A stretch of DNA of 48,100 nt from IMG/VR virus record IMGVR_UViG_3300032144_000018, positions 1 to 48,100 of that record; one strand, given 5' to 3'. Position 1 is the first letter of the stretch. Each line of letters begins with the position of its first letter. Below are positions 6,533-14,203 of the stretch, one piece after another. The translations under genes and the position numbers were made by a program. The notes below the pieces were generated by a model. The model searched no databases. It was not told the origin of the DNA and saw nothing but the letters and a program-made list of their open reading frames with translations. This DNA comes from a virus.

Positions 6533-7446
6533 AGTGGCATCTCCTGTTGGGGACGGTAGTGGGAACGCGGCTTGCCCTCCCCGAGGCGCACCCGTTCATA
6601 CTTGTCGAACTCGCAGAGCGTATGCTCCACGTCTCGCATCTCGAAAGGCCGGCGGGAGAAGAGGCGGGCCCCTTCCACGCGCGGCCAGTCGCGCTTCAGC
6701 TTGATGATGGAGAGAAGCAGCTGCATCTCCCCTACTGACTGGTTCTCCTTGAGCGGCGTCTTCAGCGGCCGCCCAGCGAGCCGGTTCAGACCGCGGACCG
6801 CCCCCGGCCCGGGGTTGGCCCACAGCCCAATATCCTCGGCGCTCATCAGCCCGTAGGGCCCTGGCGCCCAGCGGAGGTCGCAGGCGACTTCGTATGCCAT
6901 AAAGCCGCCCCACGACTCATAAGGCTTCATGGAGATGACGAAGGCCTGGAGGCTCGCAAGGTTAGGCTTGTGCGGGAGCAACTGCCCTATGACTCGCTGC
7001 AGCACGTAGTGGTTCTTATTCGCCCACTGATCGCGCGTCGCCGGGTTGCTGTCGGCGTGGATCATATAGGCGCCCGTGTAGACCTTCCGGCCCATCGCCT
7101 GCCAATCATCGAGCGAAGACCGGATGCGGTTCAGCGCCGCGGTATCGAGGCGCGCCGGCCACGACCCCTCCCGGAGCGCGAAGGCGAGGGACGGCGGCCA
7201 GTTGATCTGCCGGGCGATCGCTAGATGGATCCACAGCTGCGGGGAAGACGCGAAGCGGTCGGTCACGTTCTTCTGGATCCACCGGCTCACTTTGTCGTCC
7301 TCGCGGAAGACATTGCAGAAACGGTAGCCGGCGAGGATCGGGTCATCCGTCCAGGGGGGCGGCCGGCCCGCCTCCTTGTGCGCCCGAATCGTCTCCCGCG
7401 CCGCCATGTAGGCGGTGAACTCTGAAACGCGATCCGCGACGCTCAC
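6529..7446 (-). CDS. 5-hmdU DNA kinase helical-domain / aGPT-Pplase-like protein
   Basis: 305 residues. Signature: PWTDDPIL at 31-38, YRFCNVFRED at 41-50, WGGFMAYEVACDLRW in the middle and FEMRDVEHTLCEFDKYERV near the C-terminus. This is the helix-hairpin-helix, glycosylase-derived superfamily described for phage thymine hypermodification (HMUDK_hel and the aGPT-Pplase clades). In some phages this domain is fused to the P-loop kinase; here the kinase is the adjacent separate gene. GTG at 7446 overlaps the kinase stop as GTGA. It either assists the kinase on DNA or is itself a transferase acting on phosphorylated 5-hmdU; I cannot tell which. Confidence 0.8.
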   Translation of the reverse strand: MSVADRVSEFTAYMAARETIRAHKEAGRPPPWTDDPILAGYRFCNVFREDDKVSRWIQKNVTDRFASSPQLWIHLAIARQINWPPSLAFALREGSWPARLDTAALNRIRSSLDDWQAMGRKVYTGAYMIHADSNPATRDQWANKNHYVLQRVIGQLLPHKPNLASLQAFVISMKPYESWGGFMAYEVACDLRWAPGPYGLMSAEDIGLWANPGPGAVRGLNRLAGRPLKTPLKENQSVGEMQLLLSIIKLKRDWPRVEGARLFSRRPFEMRDVEHTLCEFDKYERVRLGEGKPRSHYRPQQEMPL

Positions 7447-7997
7447 CACCCGAACTCCCCCCACAACTGGTCTACCGGCCGCTGCCAGTCGAGGATCGTA
7501 ACCTTCAGACCAGCTTCCCGAAAGCGGGAAACCAAGCGGGCATTCTGGTGCCACTTGGCCTTCACGTTTTCGAGGTTGAGGGGTTTCGTCGCGCGACCGC
7601 TTTCCGCCCGACGCTTCTCCAGGCGGTCCAGGCACACCTCCATCGGGGTGTCGAGGAAGGCGAAGAGGACGGGCGGGAATTTGAGCCCCTGCGCCCACGT
7701 CCCGATCGCCCCGAAGGTGGTGGAGATAAGGATGCCCTCAAAGAGGACGTTGGCCCCCCGGTGCATCGCCCGCTCCGTCCGGTCGATGACCTCCTGAACG
7801 GTCCGGATCGTGTCGCAGCCGCCGCAGGCGTTCTCGTAGGACCCGAGGACTTCCAGGCGCCAGGGGGCGGGGCCGGCGTAGCCGATCGGCCGCCCTCCGG
7901 GCTTCAGGCGCACTGGACGGCATTCCGCCCGGGCCATGAGGTCGCGGGCGATGGTCGTCTTGCCGGCGGCGTTCGGGCCGCGAAGGTTGATGATCAT
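7443..7997 (-). CDS. P-loop 5-hydroxymethyluracil DNA kinase
   Basis: 184 residues. Walker A GPNAAGKT at 7-14, YENACGGCDTI at 54-64 (the CGGCDTI block typical of phage 5-hmdU kinases), and VLFEGILIS as the Walker B region. The C-terminal half carries LDRLEKRRAESGR (lid). Family knowledge: it phosphorylates the hydroxymethyl group of 5-hmdU already in DNA, creating the leaving group for later amino-acid attachment. ATG at 7997 is the first codon that starts the P-loop strand (MIINLRGPN) and makes an ATGA overlap with the gene upstream. Confidence 0.85.
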   Translation of the reverse strand: MIINLRGPNAAGKTTIARDLMARAECRPVRLKPGGRPIGYAGPAPWRLEVLGSYENACGGCDTIRTVQEVIDRTERAMHRGANVLFEGILISTTFGAIGTWAQGLKFPPVLFAFLDTPMEVCLDRLEKRRAESGRATKPLNLENVKAKWHQNARLVSRFREAGLKVTILDWQRPVDQLWGEFGW

Positions 7998-8569
7998 GTC
8001 CGGTATCCTAGGACAGAGGCGGGGATGCACAGCGCGGCGGGTTTGGGTTTCAGGAGTTCCGGACGGTTCCAATCCATCACCGGGCGGAGGCGGGATTGAG
8101 CAGCCAAGTCCCCGAGGCGAGCGACCAGGCAGTTGGGCGGGAGGTAGTTTGACCAATGCTCTTTCCCGCGCTGCCCGCGGGATAGGTCTGGGATGCCTCG
8201 GGCTTTTGCTTCTTTCGTCTCCGTCCAATACATCTTGTAAGCCCGGTTGAAGAGTGAATCCTGCCAATCTTCTTCGGTCTTGTCGGGCTCCAAGTCCCTC
8301 AGATAGGCGTGGATGCCCGGGAACAACCGGCCGAACTCTTCCCATATCCATCTCTTCATATCTCGGCTCCCCCATTCCCGGTCCTTCTCCAAGGCGTCGG
8401 TCCCCCCGCGTTCCCGATGGAGCAGGGAGTCCGCGATGACTGGACCGACGACGCAACGGAACTTCCACATGAAGTTCTTCCGTCCTTCGCCGGACCCTTG
8501 CTGCCGGTTCTGGGGAGAGGGGGTGAAAGGCTTCCCCTTCACCCTCGCGTTCAGCCCGTATCGCGCCAC
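7994..8569 (-). CDS. Unknown protein inside the hypermodification operon, 191 aa
   Basis: No family recognised. The middle contains MWKFRCVVGPVIADSLLH, an aromatic helical segment WIWEEFGRLFPGIHAYL, and EHWSNYLPPNCLVARLGDL. The composition is that of a soluble enzyme or adaptor. GTG at 8569 follows AGGAGGCGGGGGC, one of the best ribosome binding sites here. It lies between the kinase and the methyltransferase-like gene in one operon, so a role in DNA modification or its regulation is reasonable but unproven. Confidence 0.8.
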   Translation of the reverse strand: MARYGLNARVKGKPFTPSPQNRQQGSGEGRKNFMWKFRCVVGPVIADSLLHRERGGTDALEKDREWGSRDMKRWIWEEFGRLFPGIHAYLRDLEPDKTEEDWQDSLFNRAYKMYWTETKEAKARGIPDLSRGQRGKEHWSNYLPPNCLVARLGDLAAQSRLRPVMDWNRPELLKPKPAALCIPASVLGYRT

Positions 8570-8580
8570 GCCCCCGCCTC

Positions 8581-9162
8581 CTACTTCGGGACCGCAAGGA
8601 ACATCGACGCCTTGGTGTGCGTCACGAACTTCTTGACCTTGTATCCCTTCGGCCGGAGATATTTCCCCCAGGCCTTCATATACTCCGCCCAGTTGGCCTC
8701 GGCGAGCCCGTAGGACTCGAAATTGAGGTGGAACTTGGAGACGGCGCTATCCGTCAACGCGACGAAGGCCGGAGCCCGGGCGAAGATCGCGGACAGGCGG
8801 GCCTCATACTCCCGCTGCGCCCGGAGAAGCGTCATGACATTGAAGTCGAGCACAACCCCGACGCCCGGCTTCACGAAGGGGAGCCCGGCGGTCAGGCAGT
8901 CCTGGGGGAGGAAGGTCACCCGATTGGCCCATCGCATGACTCGCGTCTCGGCGAGCACCAGGCACTGCGGGTCCTGCTCAAAGGCAACCAGCCGGGCCTT
9001 TGGTGCCCAGCCGGCCAGGAACTCGGTCATCATCCCGAGGCCCCCGAAGTATTCCACGATGCGCCCGGGGGGCTCGATGCCCGTCAGGAGGTCGCGGAGC
9101 ATGTCCACGTTCTTCTCCAGGTCAGTCTCCCGGATATCCCGGGCAGGGGTGTTCATGTCCAT
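8581..9162 (-). CDS. Methyltransferase-fold protein, paralog 1
   Basis: 193 residues. A Rossmann-type start RIVEYFGGLG at 34-43, an acidic strand end VAFEQD (59-64) where SAM ribose would bind, and LDFN at 105-108 in the motif IV position. LTDSAVSKFHLN (136-147) is shared with the protein at 18078-18818, so the two are paralogs. It lacks the DPPY/NPPY or PC motif of DNA methyltransferases, so base methylation is not assured. It is translated right after the radical SAM gene (TGATG overlap), suggesting a joint role in the modified base. Confidence 0.7.
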   Translation of the reverse strand: MDMNTPARDIRETDLEKNVDMLRDLLTGIEPPGRIVEYFGGLGMMTEFLAGWAPKARLVAFEQDPQCLVLAETRVMRWANRVTFLPQDCLTAGLPFVKPGVGVVLDFNVMTLLRAQREYEARLSAIFARAPAFVALTDSAVSKFHLNFESYGLAEANWAEYMKAWGKYLRPKGYKVKKFVTHTKASMFLAVPK

Positions 9163-10598
9163 CAGGCCGTCTCCTTCCTCAGCGGGATTGCATAGTCACT
9201 CATCCTCATCGCCTTCGCGGCGCCGAGGGTAGCCGAACCGCACCGGGGCTTCCCGCCGTTGTCCTCAGCGCAGTAGAGGCAGCCGGTAGGCGCGCACTCG
9301 GCGATCGGGGCGAAGTCCCCGAGGGCGTCCCGGGCGAACATCGGGACCTTGTGCCCGTGGCACTGGGCAGCGGTTGTGAACTCCCGACCGATCGAAACGC
9401 CCACCTTGGAAATGATTGTCCCATCCTTGTCGCGGAGATACTTGTATTCATAGCAGGTTGCGTAGGTCATCCCACGCTTGGTCGCCATCGCCCGGTAGCG
9501 GCGGTGGGCGTCCAGCCGATACTCTTCCGCGATCGTCCGCTGGCCCCCGATGTTGTCAACGAAGAGGTCCGCGAAAGCCTCGGCGCGATCGCCGAACCCC
9601 TTCCGGAGACGTTCCACCATCGCGGGCGCCCAGCTGAAGCCGGCTTCCACGAACTTGACGATGACGTGGTTGTTCCCGACCGCCGCGAGCCGATCGAAGA
9701 GGCATTCAATGTCATCGTGGGTCGTGATCCCGGCGATGATCGGGTTCACCTGGATGGACGTGTAAATCCCCCGCTTCCGGAGTTCCGCGACCTCGGCGAT
9801 ATGCTCGGTCAGGGACAGCGCCCGCGGGGACAGCTTCTTGAAGTCCGCGTCGATGCCGGTGTTCAGGGATTTCTGCGCATAACTGTAGCGGTTCTTCGCC
9901 AGGAGGTCATAGGCCCACCCCGGGTAGCGCATCCGGGAGAGGAAGAAGACCGGCAGGCCCTCCCGGGTGAACGCCTCGGCGCCGGCCCGCGTATTCCCAT
10001 ATACGTCCTCAAGGGGGAGGAACGGGTCAGTGAACGATGAGAAGTAGCCGGCGGCCGCGGTCTGCATCTTCCGGAGCATCTTCGCAACCTGGTCCCCGTA
10101 GCCGATCGGGACCGTGATCAGCCCGCTCCCCCGGTAGCCTCGGAAGCCGGAATTGATGTAGCAGAAGGAGCACCCGACCGCGCAATAGCCACCATAGGGT
10201 TCCGTCAGGACCGCATCAGTGAAGCAGGGGCGCGGGCGCTGGCCATCCAGGTCATCGTCCTTCGCCTTATACCACCCCTGGAGCGGCTTCGCCGCGTCCA
10301 GACGGGTATGGGGGAGCGGTTCCAGGTAGACCTTCCTGGGCGTCGTCTTCTTCGCGTTCCGGACCATCCCCACGTTCATCATCCGGAACTTGGTCTCACG
10401 CCCGAAGATCGGATCAAACTCGGTTTCGATATCACCGAGAATGTCGCGCATCTTCGGGTCGGTGGACATGAAAAACTGGTAACGCTCGCGGAGGCTCCCC
10501 GAGTCCGTCTCGCTCCCATCGTCCTCCCCGAGGCCCAGGGGGTCATCGTCCGGCGGGAAGGGAAGGCCGGGCTCCGGCTTCTTCGGCATTACATGCAT
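9162..10598 (-). CDS. Radical SAM enzyme of thymidine hypermodification
   Basis: 478 residues. CAVGCSFC at 139-146 is a CX3CX2C cluster site; YFSSFTDPFLPLE and PVFFLSRMRYPGWA follow in a TIM-barrel arrangement close to the spore-photoproduct-lyase-like group. The C-terminus has further cysteines (CHGH, then CAPTGCLYC and CGS), a likely second iron-sulfur or zinc site. In phage M6-type pathways a radical SAM isomerase rearranges the amino acid attached to the thymine methyl carbon. It starts at ATG 10598 after AAAGGAG and heads an operon with its own promoter. Confidence 0.85.
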   Translation of the reverse strand: MHVMPKKPEPGLPFPPDDDPLGLGEDDGSETDSGSLRERYQFFMSTDPKMRDILGDIETEFDPIFGRETKFRMMNVGMVRNAKKTTPRKVYLEPLPHTRLDAAKPLQGWYKAKDDDLDGQRPRPCFTDAVLTEPYGGYCAVGCSFCYINSGFRGYRGSGLITVPIGYGDQVAKMLRKMQTAAAGYFSSFTDPFLPLEDVYGNTRAGAEAFTREGLPVFFLSRMRYPGWAYDLLAKNRYSYAQKSLNTGIDADFKKLSPRALSLTEHIAEVAELRKRGIYTSIQVNPIIAGITTHDDIECLFDRLAAVGNNHVIVKFVEAGFSWAPAMVERLRKGFGDRAEAFADLFVDNIGGQRTIAEEYRLDAHRRYRAMATKRGMTYATCYEYKYLRDKDGTIISKVGVSIGREFTTAAQCHGHKVPMFARDALGDFAPIAECAPTGCLYCAEDNGGKPRCGSATLGAAKAMRMSDYAIPLRKETA

Positions 10599-10627
10599 CG
10601 GGGCGGCTCCTTTGGTTAGGGCCGCCG

Positions 10628-10656
10628 ACTATACCGGGCCAGACTGGTATGGTCTA
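10628..10656 (-). promoter_or_regulatory. Phage promoter TAGACC-N17-TATAGT
   Basis: Minus-strand -35 TAGACC (10656-10651), 17-base spacer, -10 TATAGT (10633-10628), about 23 bases before the radical SAM start codon. A perfect TTGACA lies a little upstream (10668-10663) but has no matching -10. Confidence 0.7.
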
Positions 10657-10670
10657 TTGCCGTGTCAATT

Positions 10671-10704
10671 GAAACGGGGGGCCGGCCCTAACAGCCGACC
10701 CCCC
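10671..10704 (-). terminator. Intrinsic terminator, leftward
   Basis: On the minus strand GGGGGGTCGGC (10704-10694) pairs with GCCGGCCCCCC (10686-10676), 11 pairs with one G-U, loop TGTTAGG, then GTTTC. It ends the unit coming from 10895 and separates it from the radical SAM promoter. Confidence 0.65.
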
Positions 10705-10894
10705 GCCAGGAGGCGCCCCAGTCAACACGAGTGGACAGGCCTCCCTTCCGACCGCTTGCGCGGCCGGCGCCCCACAAGGGGGACGCCTCTACAAACTCGC
10801 CGGGGAAGGGGACCAGTTGACAATCCCCTCCCCCGGGCCCGCTCCCCCTGAATGCACGGGGGGCGGGGGCTCGGGCTCCGTAGCCAGCAAGGCC
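10705..10894. other. Gene-free GC-rich interval
   Basis: About 190 bases between the terminator and the gene at 10895. It contains C- and G-runs and two isolated TTGAC sequences (near 10722 and 10813), but no open frame with a ribosome binding site. I see no clear function beyond a long 3' UTR. Confidence 0.5.
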
Positions 10895-11119
10895 CTAGCC
10901 GGTAGCGGCCGGGGGCTTCTGGGCCCCCTTCCGCCTAACTGACCGCTTCGCAGCGGCCAACGCTTCCGGCGCGTTGTGCGCCATCAGCGTCCCTGCCGCC
11001 CGCTTTGCGACTGAGCGGGCGAAGTCCTCAGGCACCTTCCACTCGGGGTGCCCGTTCAGCGCATCCCGGACCGCCCCGAGGACAATCCGGAAGGCGAGGG
11101 TGTGGCGGAGTTCCGGCAT
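10895..11119 (-). CDS. Hypothetical protein, 74 aa
   Basis: Helical, basic protein (FRIVLGAVRDALNGHPEWKVPEDFARSVAKRAAGTL) with a Lys/Arg-rich C-terminus. It is TGATG-coupled to the small membrane gene upstream and is the last gene before the terminator. No family recognised. Confidence 0.75.
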   Translation of the reverse strand: MPELRHTLAFRIVLGAVRDALNGHPEWKVPEDFARSVAKRAAGTLMAHNAPEALAAAKRSVRRKGAQKPPAATG

Positions 11120-11265
11120 CAGCCGCGCTCCTTGAATACCAGCGCCGCCGCGACCCCGATCCCGAGGGACAGCGCCGCTAGGTCATAGCGCATCCGGGAG
11201 AGGGCCGCGAGGCCCCCGATGAGGCAGACCCCAAGGAAGAGGGCGAGGGCGATGGCGCGGATCAT
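11119..11265 (-). CDS. Small membrane protein, 48 aa
   Basis: Two membrane helices (AIALALFLGVCLIGGLAAL and LAALSLGIGVAAALVF) joined by a short basic turn (SRMRYD). It ends KERG. ATG at 11265 overlaps the stop of the next membrane gene by ATGA, and its own stop overlaps the following ATG. It is the twin in length and layout of the protein at 3775-3921. Confidence 0.7.
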   Translation of the reverse strand: MIRAIALALFLGVCLIGGLAALSRMRYDLAALSLGIGVAAALVFKERG

Positions 11266-11426
11266 CCGGGGTTCCGATGTAGGGCCAGGGCGGCGAGGAT
11301 CGCGGCCGCGAGGCCACAGACCTGGGCCGCGCTGTTGTCCCGGGCGGCGATGACCGTGACCGCGGCCGCCCCGAAGGCCATCCAGGCCACGGAGCGCGCG
11401 AGGGAATTGAGGATGGCGTTCATCAT
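11262..11426 (-). CDS. Small membrane protein, 54 aa
   Basis: N-terminal amphipathic segment, then SVAWMAFGAAAVTVIAA, the charged turn RDNSA, and QVCGLAAAILAALAL: again two helices with a short turn. Adjacent to another membrane gene of nearly equal size, suggesting duplication or a two-component membrane complex. ATG at 11426 overlaps the GNAT stop. Confidence 0.7.
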   Translation of the reverse strand: MMNAILNSLARSVAWMAFGAAAVTVIAARDNSAAQVCGLAAAILAALALHRNPG

Positions 11427-11779
11427 ATCAGTTTTCCGAAGTCGGGCGGGGTCGCCCCGTTGGAGATGTAGCCGCGCCTGGAGAGAAGGCGGGCCGCAGG
11501 TTCGGTGATCACGCTTTCGGCGCGGACCAGCTGGAAGTCCTTCTGGGCCTCTGCCCAGTCGATGACCGCGCTGAACCATCCGCGCCGCTGGAACCGGGGC
11601 TTGACCCCGACGCTGGCCAGCGTGATCGTCCGGAGCCGGGCACCGTCCCACACGGTGTCCGTCCGCCGGAGGTAGATGGACAGCGGCCCATACTTGACCC
11701 AGAGGGACGGGAACGGCGGGGCCTGCTTCCAGATGTCCAGCCGGGCGGCGAGCCCGGAGAGGGGAGGCTGCCGGCTCAT
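11423..11779 (-). CDS. GNAT-family N-acetyltransferase
   Basis: 118 residues. The core TITLASVGVKPRFQRRGWFS holds the acetyl-CoA loop (R-x-x-R-G-x), followed by the helix AVIDWAEAQ, the strand LVRAESV and AARLLSRRGYI, the usual GNAT C-terminal pattern. Start at ATG 11779 (ATGA with the upstream stop). Acetyltransferases are among the enzyme classes reported to finish phage thymidine hypermodifications; acting on the added amine here is an inference from its position between the radical SAM and PLP genes. It could instead be an ordinary phage acetyltransferase. Confidence 0.7.
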   Translation of the reverse strand: MSRQPPLSGLAARLDIWKQAPPFPSLWVKYGPLSIYLRRTDTVWDGARLRTITLASVGVKPRFQRRGWFSAVIDWAEAQKDFQLVRAESVITEPAARLLSRRGYISNGATPPDFGKLI

Positions 11780-12042
11780 GTCGGCACCCCCGTCTTGAAC
11801 CACTGGAGAACCGCGAGCCGGTTCCGGTTGTGATAGCAGGAGTGTATCCCGGCGATCGGGCCGCCGTTGTAGAGGGTCCCCTGCCAGGCCGGCCCACCCG
11901 CGTTCTTCCAGCGGCTCCGGTTGTAGCGGACCTCCCCGACCTCGGCGCCGTCCTTCAGGATGGCGTAGACCTGGAAGGTGTCGGGAAGGCCCTCGCAGCC
12001 CTCCCGGCGGCGCCGGGCCATCGTCCAGACGGGGGCGCTCAC
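11776..12042 (-). CDS. Hypothetical protein, 88 aa
   Basis: A beta-rich sequence with FQVYAILKDGAEVGEVRYN, then WQGTLYNGGPIAGIHSCYHNRNRLAVLQWF. GTG at 12042 is used (GTGA junction). It is placed just before the GNAT gene. No domain recognised. Confidence 0.75.
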   Translation of the reverse strand: MSAPVWTMARRRREGCEGLPDTFQVYAILKDGAEVGEVRYNRSRWKNAGGPAWQGTLYNGGPIAGIHSCYHNRNRLAVLQWFKTGVPT

Positions 12043-12275
12043 CGGAAGGCCCTCGCGATCGCGTTCCGGCGGATCGCCTCAGCGGTCCGCGCGGCCTGCT
12101 CGGCGTGCTGCCGGCGGCCGGAGCGGGAGCCCGTCCCGCGGGGCTTCTTCGGGGCGAGGGCGAAGGCCGCGGCGACCGCGGCGCGCATCGCCTCGCGGTT
12201 GGCGGGAGACGGGTCCGCCCGGAAGGCGGCGACGGCGGCGACCTCGGCGGCGCAGGCGGTGGCGAAGGCGTTCAC
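12039..12275 (-). CDS. Alanine/arginine-rich protein, 78 aa
   Basis: An N-terminal Ala-rich helix (ATACAAEVAAVAAFRADPSP) and a basic C-terminal half (KKPRGTGSRSGRRQH, then AIRRNAIARAF). A nucleic-acid-binding role is possible from charge alone. The GTG start at 12275 overlaps the previous stop by GTGA. The frame remains open further upstream, but only as a shadow of that gene. Confidence 0.65.
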   Translation of the reverse strand: MNAFATACAAEVAAVAAFRADPSPANREAMRAAVAAAFALAPKKPRGTGSRSGRRQHAEQAARTAEAIRRNAIARAFR

Positions 12276-12448
12276 TGTGAAATCTCCCCATCGAAATAGG
12301 CGGCCAGGTCTTCCTCCAGAGCGGCGAAGGTCCGGCCCGTCTCGGCAGAGAGGCGGTTGATGACGGTGGTGTAGTCCCAGGTCACACCGGCTTCGGTGAG
12401 TTCCAGGGTGATCGCTTCGTAGCGGGCGATCAGTTGAGCGAGGGTCAT
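12272..12448 (-). CDS. Hypothetical protein, 58 aa
   Basis: Small acidic helical protein: MTLAQLIARYEAITLELTE... ending AAYFDGEISQ. It is the first gene after the promoter at 12489-12517, with GGCGGAGACGCTACG before the ATG. It opens the operon that runs through the GNAT and the membrane genes to the terminator at 10704. Confidence 0.75.
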   Translation of the reverse strand: MTLAQLIARYEAITLELTEAGVTWDYTTVINRLSAETGRTFAALEEDLAAYFDGEISQ

Positions 12449-12461
12449 CGTAGCGTCTCCG

Positions 12462-12481
12462 CCGGGGCCCCATCGCCCCGG
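12462..12481 (-). promoter_or_regulatory. 5'-terminal leader hairpin, GATGGG loop
   Basis: CCGGGGC (12481-12475) and GCCCCGG (12468-12462) form a perfect 7-bp stem around GATGGG on the minus strand. It begins 7 bases after the -10 box, at the expected mRNA 5' end. Confidence 0.7.
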
Positions 12482-12488
12482 TCCCTTC

Positions 12489-12517
12489 CTTCTAGTTGGC
12501 GCAATCGGGGGCGTCAA
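12489..12517 (-). promoter_or_regulatory. Phage promoter TTGACG-N17-TAGAAG
   Basis: Minus-strand -35 TTGACG (12517-12512), 17-base spacer ending GCCAAC, -10 TAGAAG (12494-12489). This copy has the more classical TTGACG -35 with the same -10 as the TAGACG promoters, so the two -35 forms appear interchangeable. Confidence 0.75.
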
Positions 12518-12858
12518 GAAGTTTCTTTGGGAGGCAGGAACAAATTCCACGCTTCGATCGCGGCCCGTTCCGCCGCCTGATATTCGGGACTACCCGGGAG
12601 CGGTCCGTCATAGGCTTCATACAGCAGGAGGTCCATCTGTTCGGGCGTCGCGTCGATGACCAGGAGACGTTCCACCGGGTCGCGCCCATTGATCGCCACG
12701 TTGTTCGGTGAATGAAGCCTGATCCAGAGGCCCGGCTTCCGGTCCTCCGTGATATGTATTGACAGGTGCTCCAGCTTGTTGACCCACTTCGGGTCGCGGA
12801 AGCGGTCGATGCCTGCGGCGGCCGCGGCGTTGATGGAGAGAAGGGTCATGACGGTCAT
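12514..12858 (-). CDS. Hypothetical protein, 114 aa
   Basis: Contains KLEHLSIHITEDRKPGLWIRLHSPNN and RLLVIDATPEQMDLLLYEAYDG, an alternating strand/helix protein. It follows the PLP enzyme by ATGA overlap and ends inside the next promoter. A second in-frame ATG (12849) is possible. No family recognised. Confidence 0.75.
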   Translation of the reverse strand: MTVMTLLSINAAAAAGIDRFRDPKWVNKLEHLSIHITEDRKPGLWIRLHSPNNVAINGRDPVERLLVIDATPEQMDLLLYEAYDGPLPGSPEYQAAERAAIEAWNLFLPPKETS

Positions 12859-13691
12859 CCTATGTTCCAGAAGAGGACGGGGCCCGGAAGTTCATCGCGC
12901 TTCCGGTAGAGCCAGGACCAGGCCTTGGCATCGTAGAAGGGGTTGGACGGGAACGGGCAGGGGGAGGGCGTCCGGACCTCATCGGCGTAGGCGTAGCCTT
13001 CATCAATAACCTTCAGGTGGCTTTCGCTCGCCTCATATCCGCTCATCTGCTCGATGTAGGTCCGCACCGCGTCTTCCGACCGCGAGTAGCCCATATGGAC
13101 ATAGAGCGTGGGGAAGTCCTTCAGCCGCGACTCGGCCAGCCCCTTGTAAACCCCGGCGGCGATCGTCCCGGAGGACGCGGAGACGACAACCGCCCGGAAC
13201 GGCGCGACATTGGTGCGCAGGACCTCCGCCGCGACGCTCTGGACCGTCTCCGGTAGTTTCAAGGCGTTCGGCATCATGTAGCCGCCGGCCTCGCGGGTGC
13301 ACGCCTTCGCGGTGTGGTAGAGGATCGCGGACCGACCGGCTGGGAGCGGGTGAAGGTCCGCCCCGAGGCGCCGGGCATTGATCTGGTAGGGGCGGACGGG
13401 AAGGCTCTGCTCCGCCTTCCGGACCGGGTAGAAGTTGATGCAACGCTTCCCGAGTAGCGAGCAGGCATAGGCGACCGCCCAGCCGCCCTGAGAGTGGGCC
13501 GTGTCCAGAACCCCGATGACGCGAGCCTCCTGCGCCTGGACGTGATCGAACACGCCTCGCATCTTCGCGAATGGAGGTCCGGGCGGGGGTGAGCAGAGGT
13601 CTTCACGCTTGACCCAGACCGTCTTCAGGACCTTCTCCACCGGGGTTTCCTCCCGGATCGGTGACACCACAGGCTTCGTCCGGATCGTCAT
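12855..13691 (-). CDS. PLP-dependent enzyme, fold type II, of DNA hypermodification
   Basis: 278 residues. WVKREDLCSPPPGPPFAKMRG (residues 26-46) is the substrate-side motif with Lys43 as the likely Schiff-base lysine. TAHSQGGWAVAYAC binds substrate and SASSGTIAAG (171-180) is the phosphate loop, as in threonine synthase or ACC deaminase relatives. It is shorter than typical metabolic members (about 340 aa), as in phage members. Known phage relatives decarboxylate the amino acid appended to thymine in DNA. ATG at 13691 follows GAAGGAGACAACCA. The 5' end overlaps the upstream gene by 89 bases. Confidence 0.85.
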   Translation of the reverse strand: MTIRTKPVVSPIREETPVEKVLKTVWVKREDLCSPPPGPPFAKMRGVFDHVQAQEARVIGVLDTAHSQGGWAVAYACSLLGKRCINFYPVRKAEQSLPVRPYQINARRLGADLHPLPAGRSAILYHTAKACTREAGGYMMPNALKLPETVQSVAAEVLRTNVAPFRAVVVSASSGTIAAGVYKGLAESRLKDFPTLYVHMGYSRSEDAVRTYIEQMSGYEASESHLKVIDEGYAYADEVRTPSPCPFPSNPFYDAKAWSWLYRKRDELPGPVLFWNIG

Positions 13692-14163
13692 TGGTTGTCT
13701 CCTTCGCTGCGATCGCCCCCATCCCTGCGATCTGCCAACCTAGGCGGACCGTCTCGCGGAGGGCTTTCAACTCGCCTACCTTTCCGCGACGGATGTGGTC
13801 AATGATGTTGTTCGGGGTCGTCTCCCTCGCCTCGGCGGCGAGGGTCTTCAGTCGGGCGTCGATGAGCGGGAGGGCATCCTGCAGGGTCGGGCGGGAATAC
13901 CCGTTTGCGCCTTCCGTCAGGGCCACCCCGCAGTAGGGGCAGAAATTTGCTATCATCCCCTTCCCGATCCGGCGAGGCGGATACAGGACCAGCCGGGCGT
14001 TCCGCACAGACATGTCGTCCATCTTCACGAAGGTCTGGAAGCGGACCCCCGGCCCGTGCTCAGTGTCGGATAGCACGCGCGCTAGATGCGCGCAGGGCCG
14101 GATCGCGGACCCGGCCCCTACCTGCGTCACCCGGCAGAACGCCTCGGGCTTCTTCCTCGGCAT
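13603..14163 (-). CDS. Zinc-knuckle protein, 186 aa
   Basis: FCPYCGVALTE near residue 75 is a single knuckle, with more cysteines at FCRVTQ and RPCAHL near the N-terminus. The middle is helical (PLIDARLKTLAAEARE) and the C-terminus is acidic and Gly/Pro-rich. The MPRKKPEA start (14163) is preferred because AGGAG is too close to the earlier ATG at 14172. The C-terminal tail overlaps the PLP gene by 89 bases, long for this genome. Confidence 0.7.
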   Translation of the reverse strand: MPRKKPEAFCRVTQVGAGSAIRPCAHLARVLSDTEHGPGVRFQTFVKMDDMSVRNARLVLYPPRRIGKGMIANFCPYCGVALTEGANGYSRPTLQDALPLIDARLKTLAAEARETTPNNIIDHIRRGKVGELKALRETVRLGWQIAGMGAIAAKETTNDDPDEACGVTDPGGNPGGEGPEDGLGQA

Positions 14164-14203
14164 AGTTTCCATTTCTCCTGAGCGCCGGCACAGTTCAGAA
14201 CGA

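Noticed and set aside
10722-10820. Extra promoters from isolated TTGAC sequences in the 10.7 kb gap
   Set aside because: No -10 of the observed types lies 16-19 bases downstream on the minus strand.
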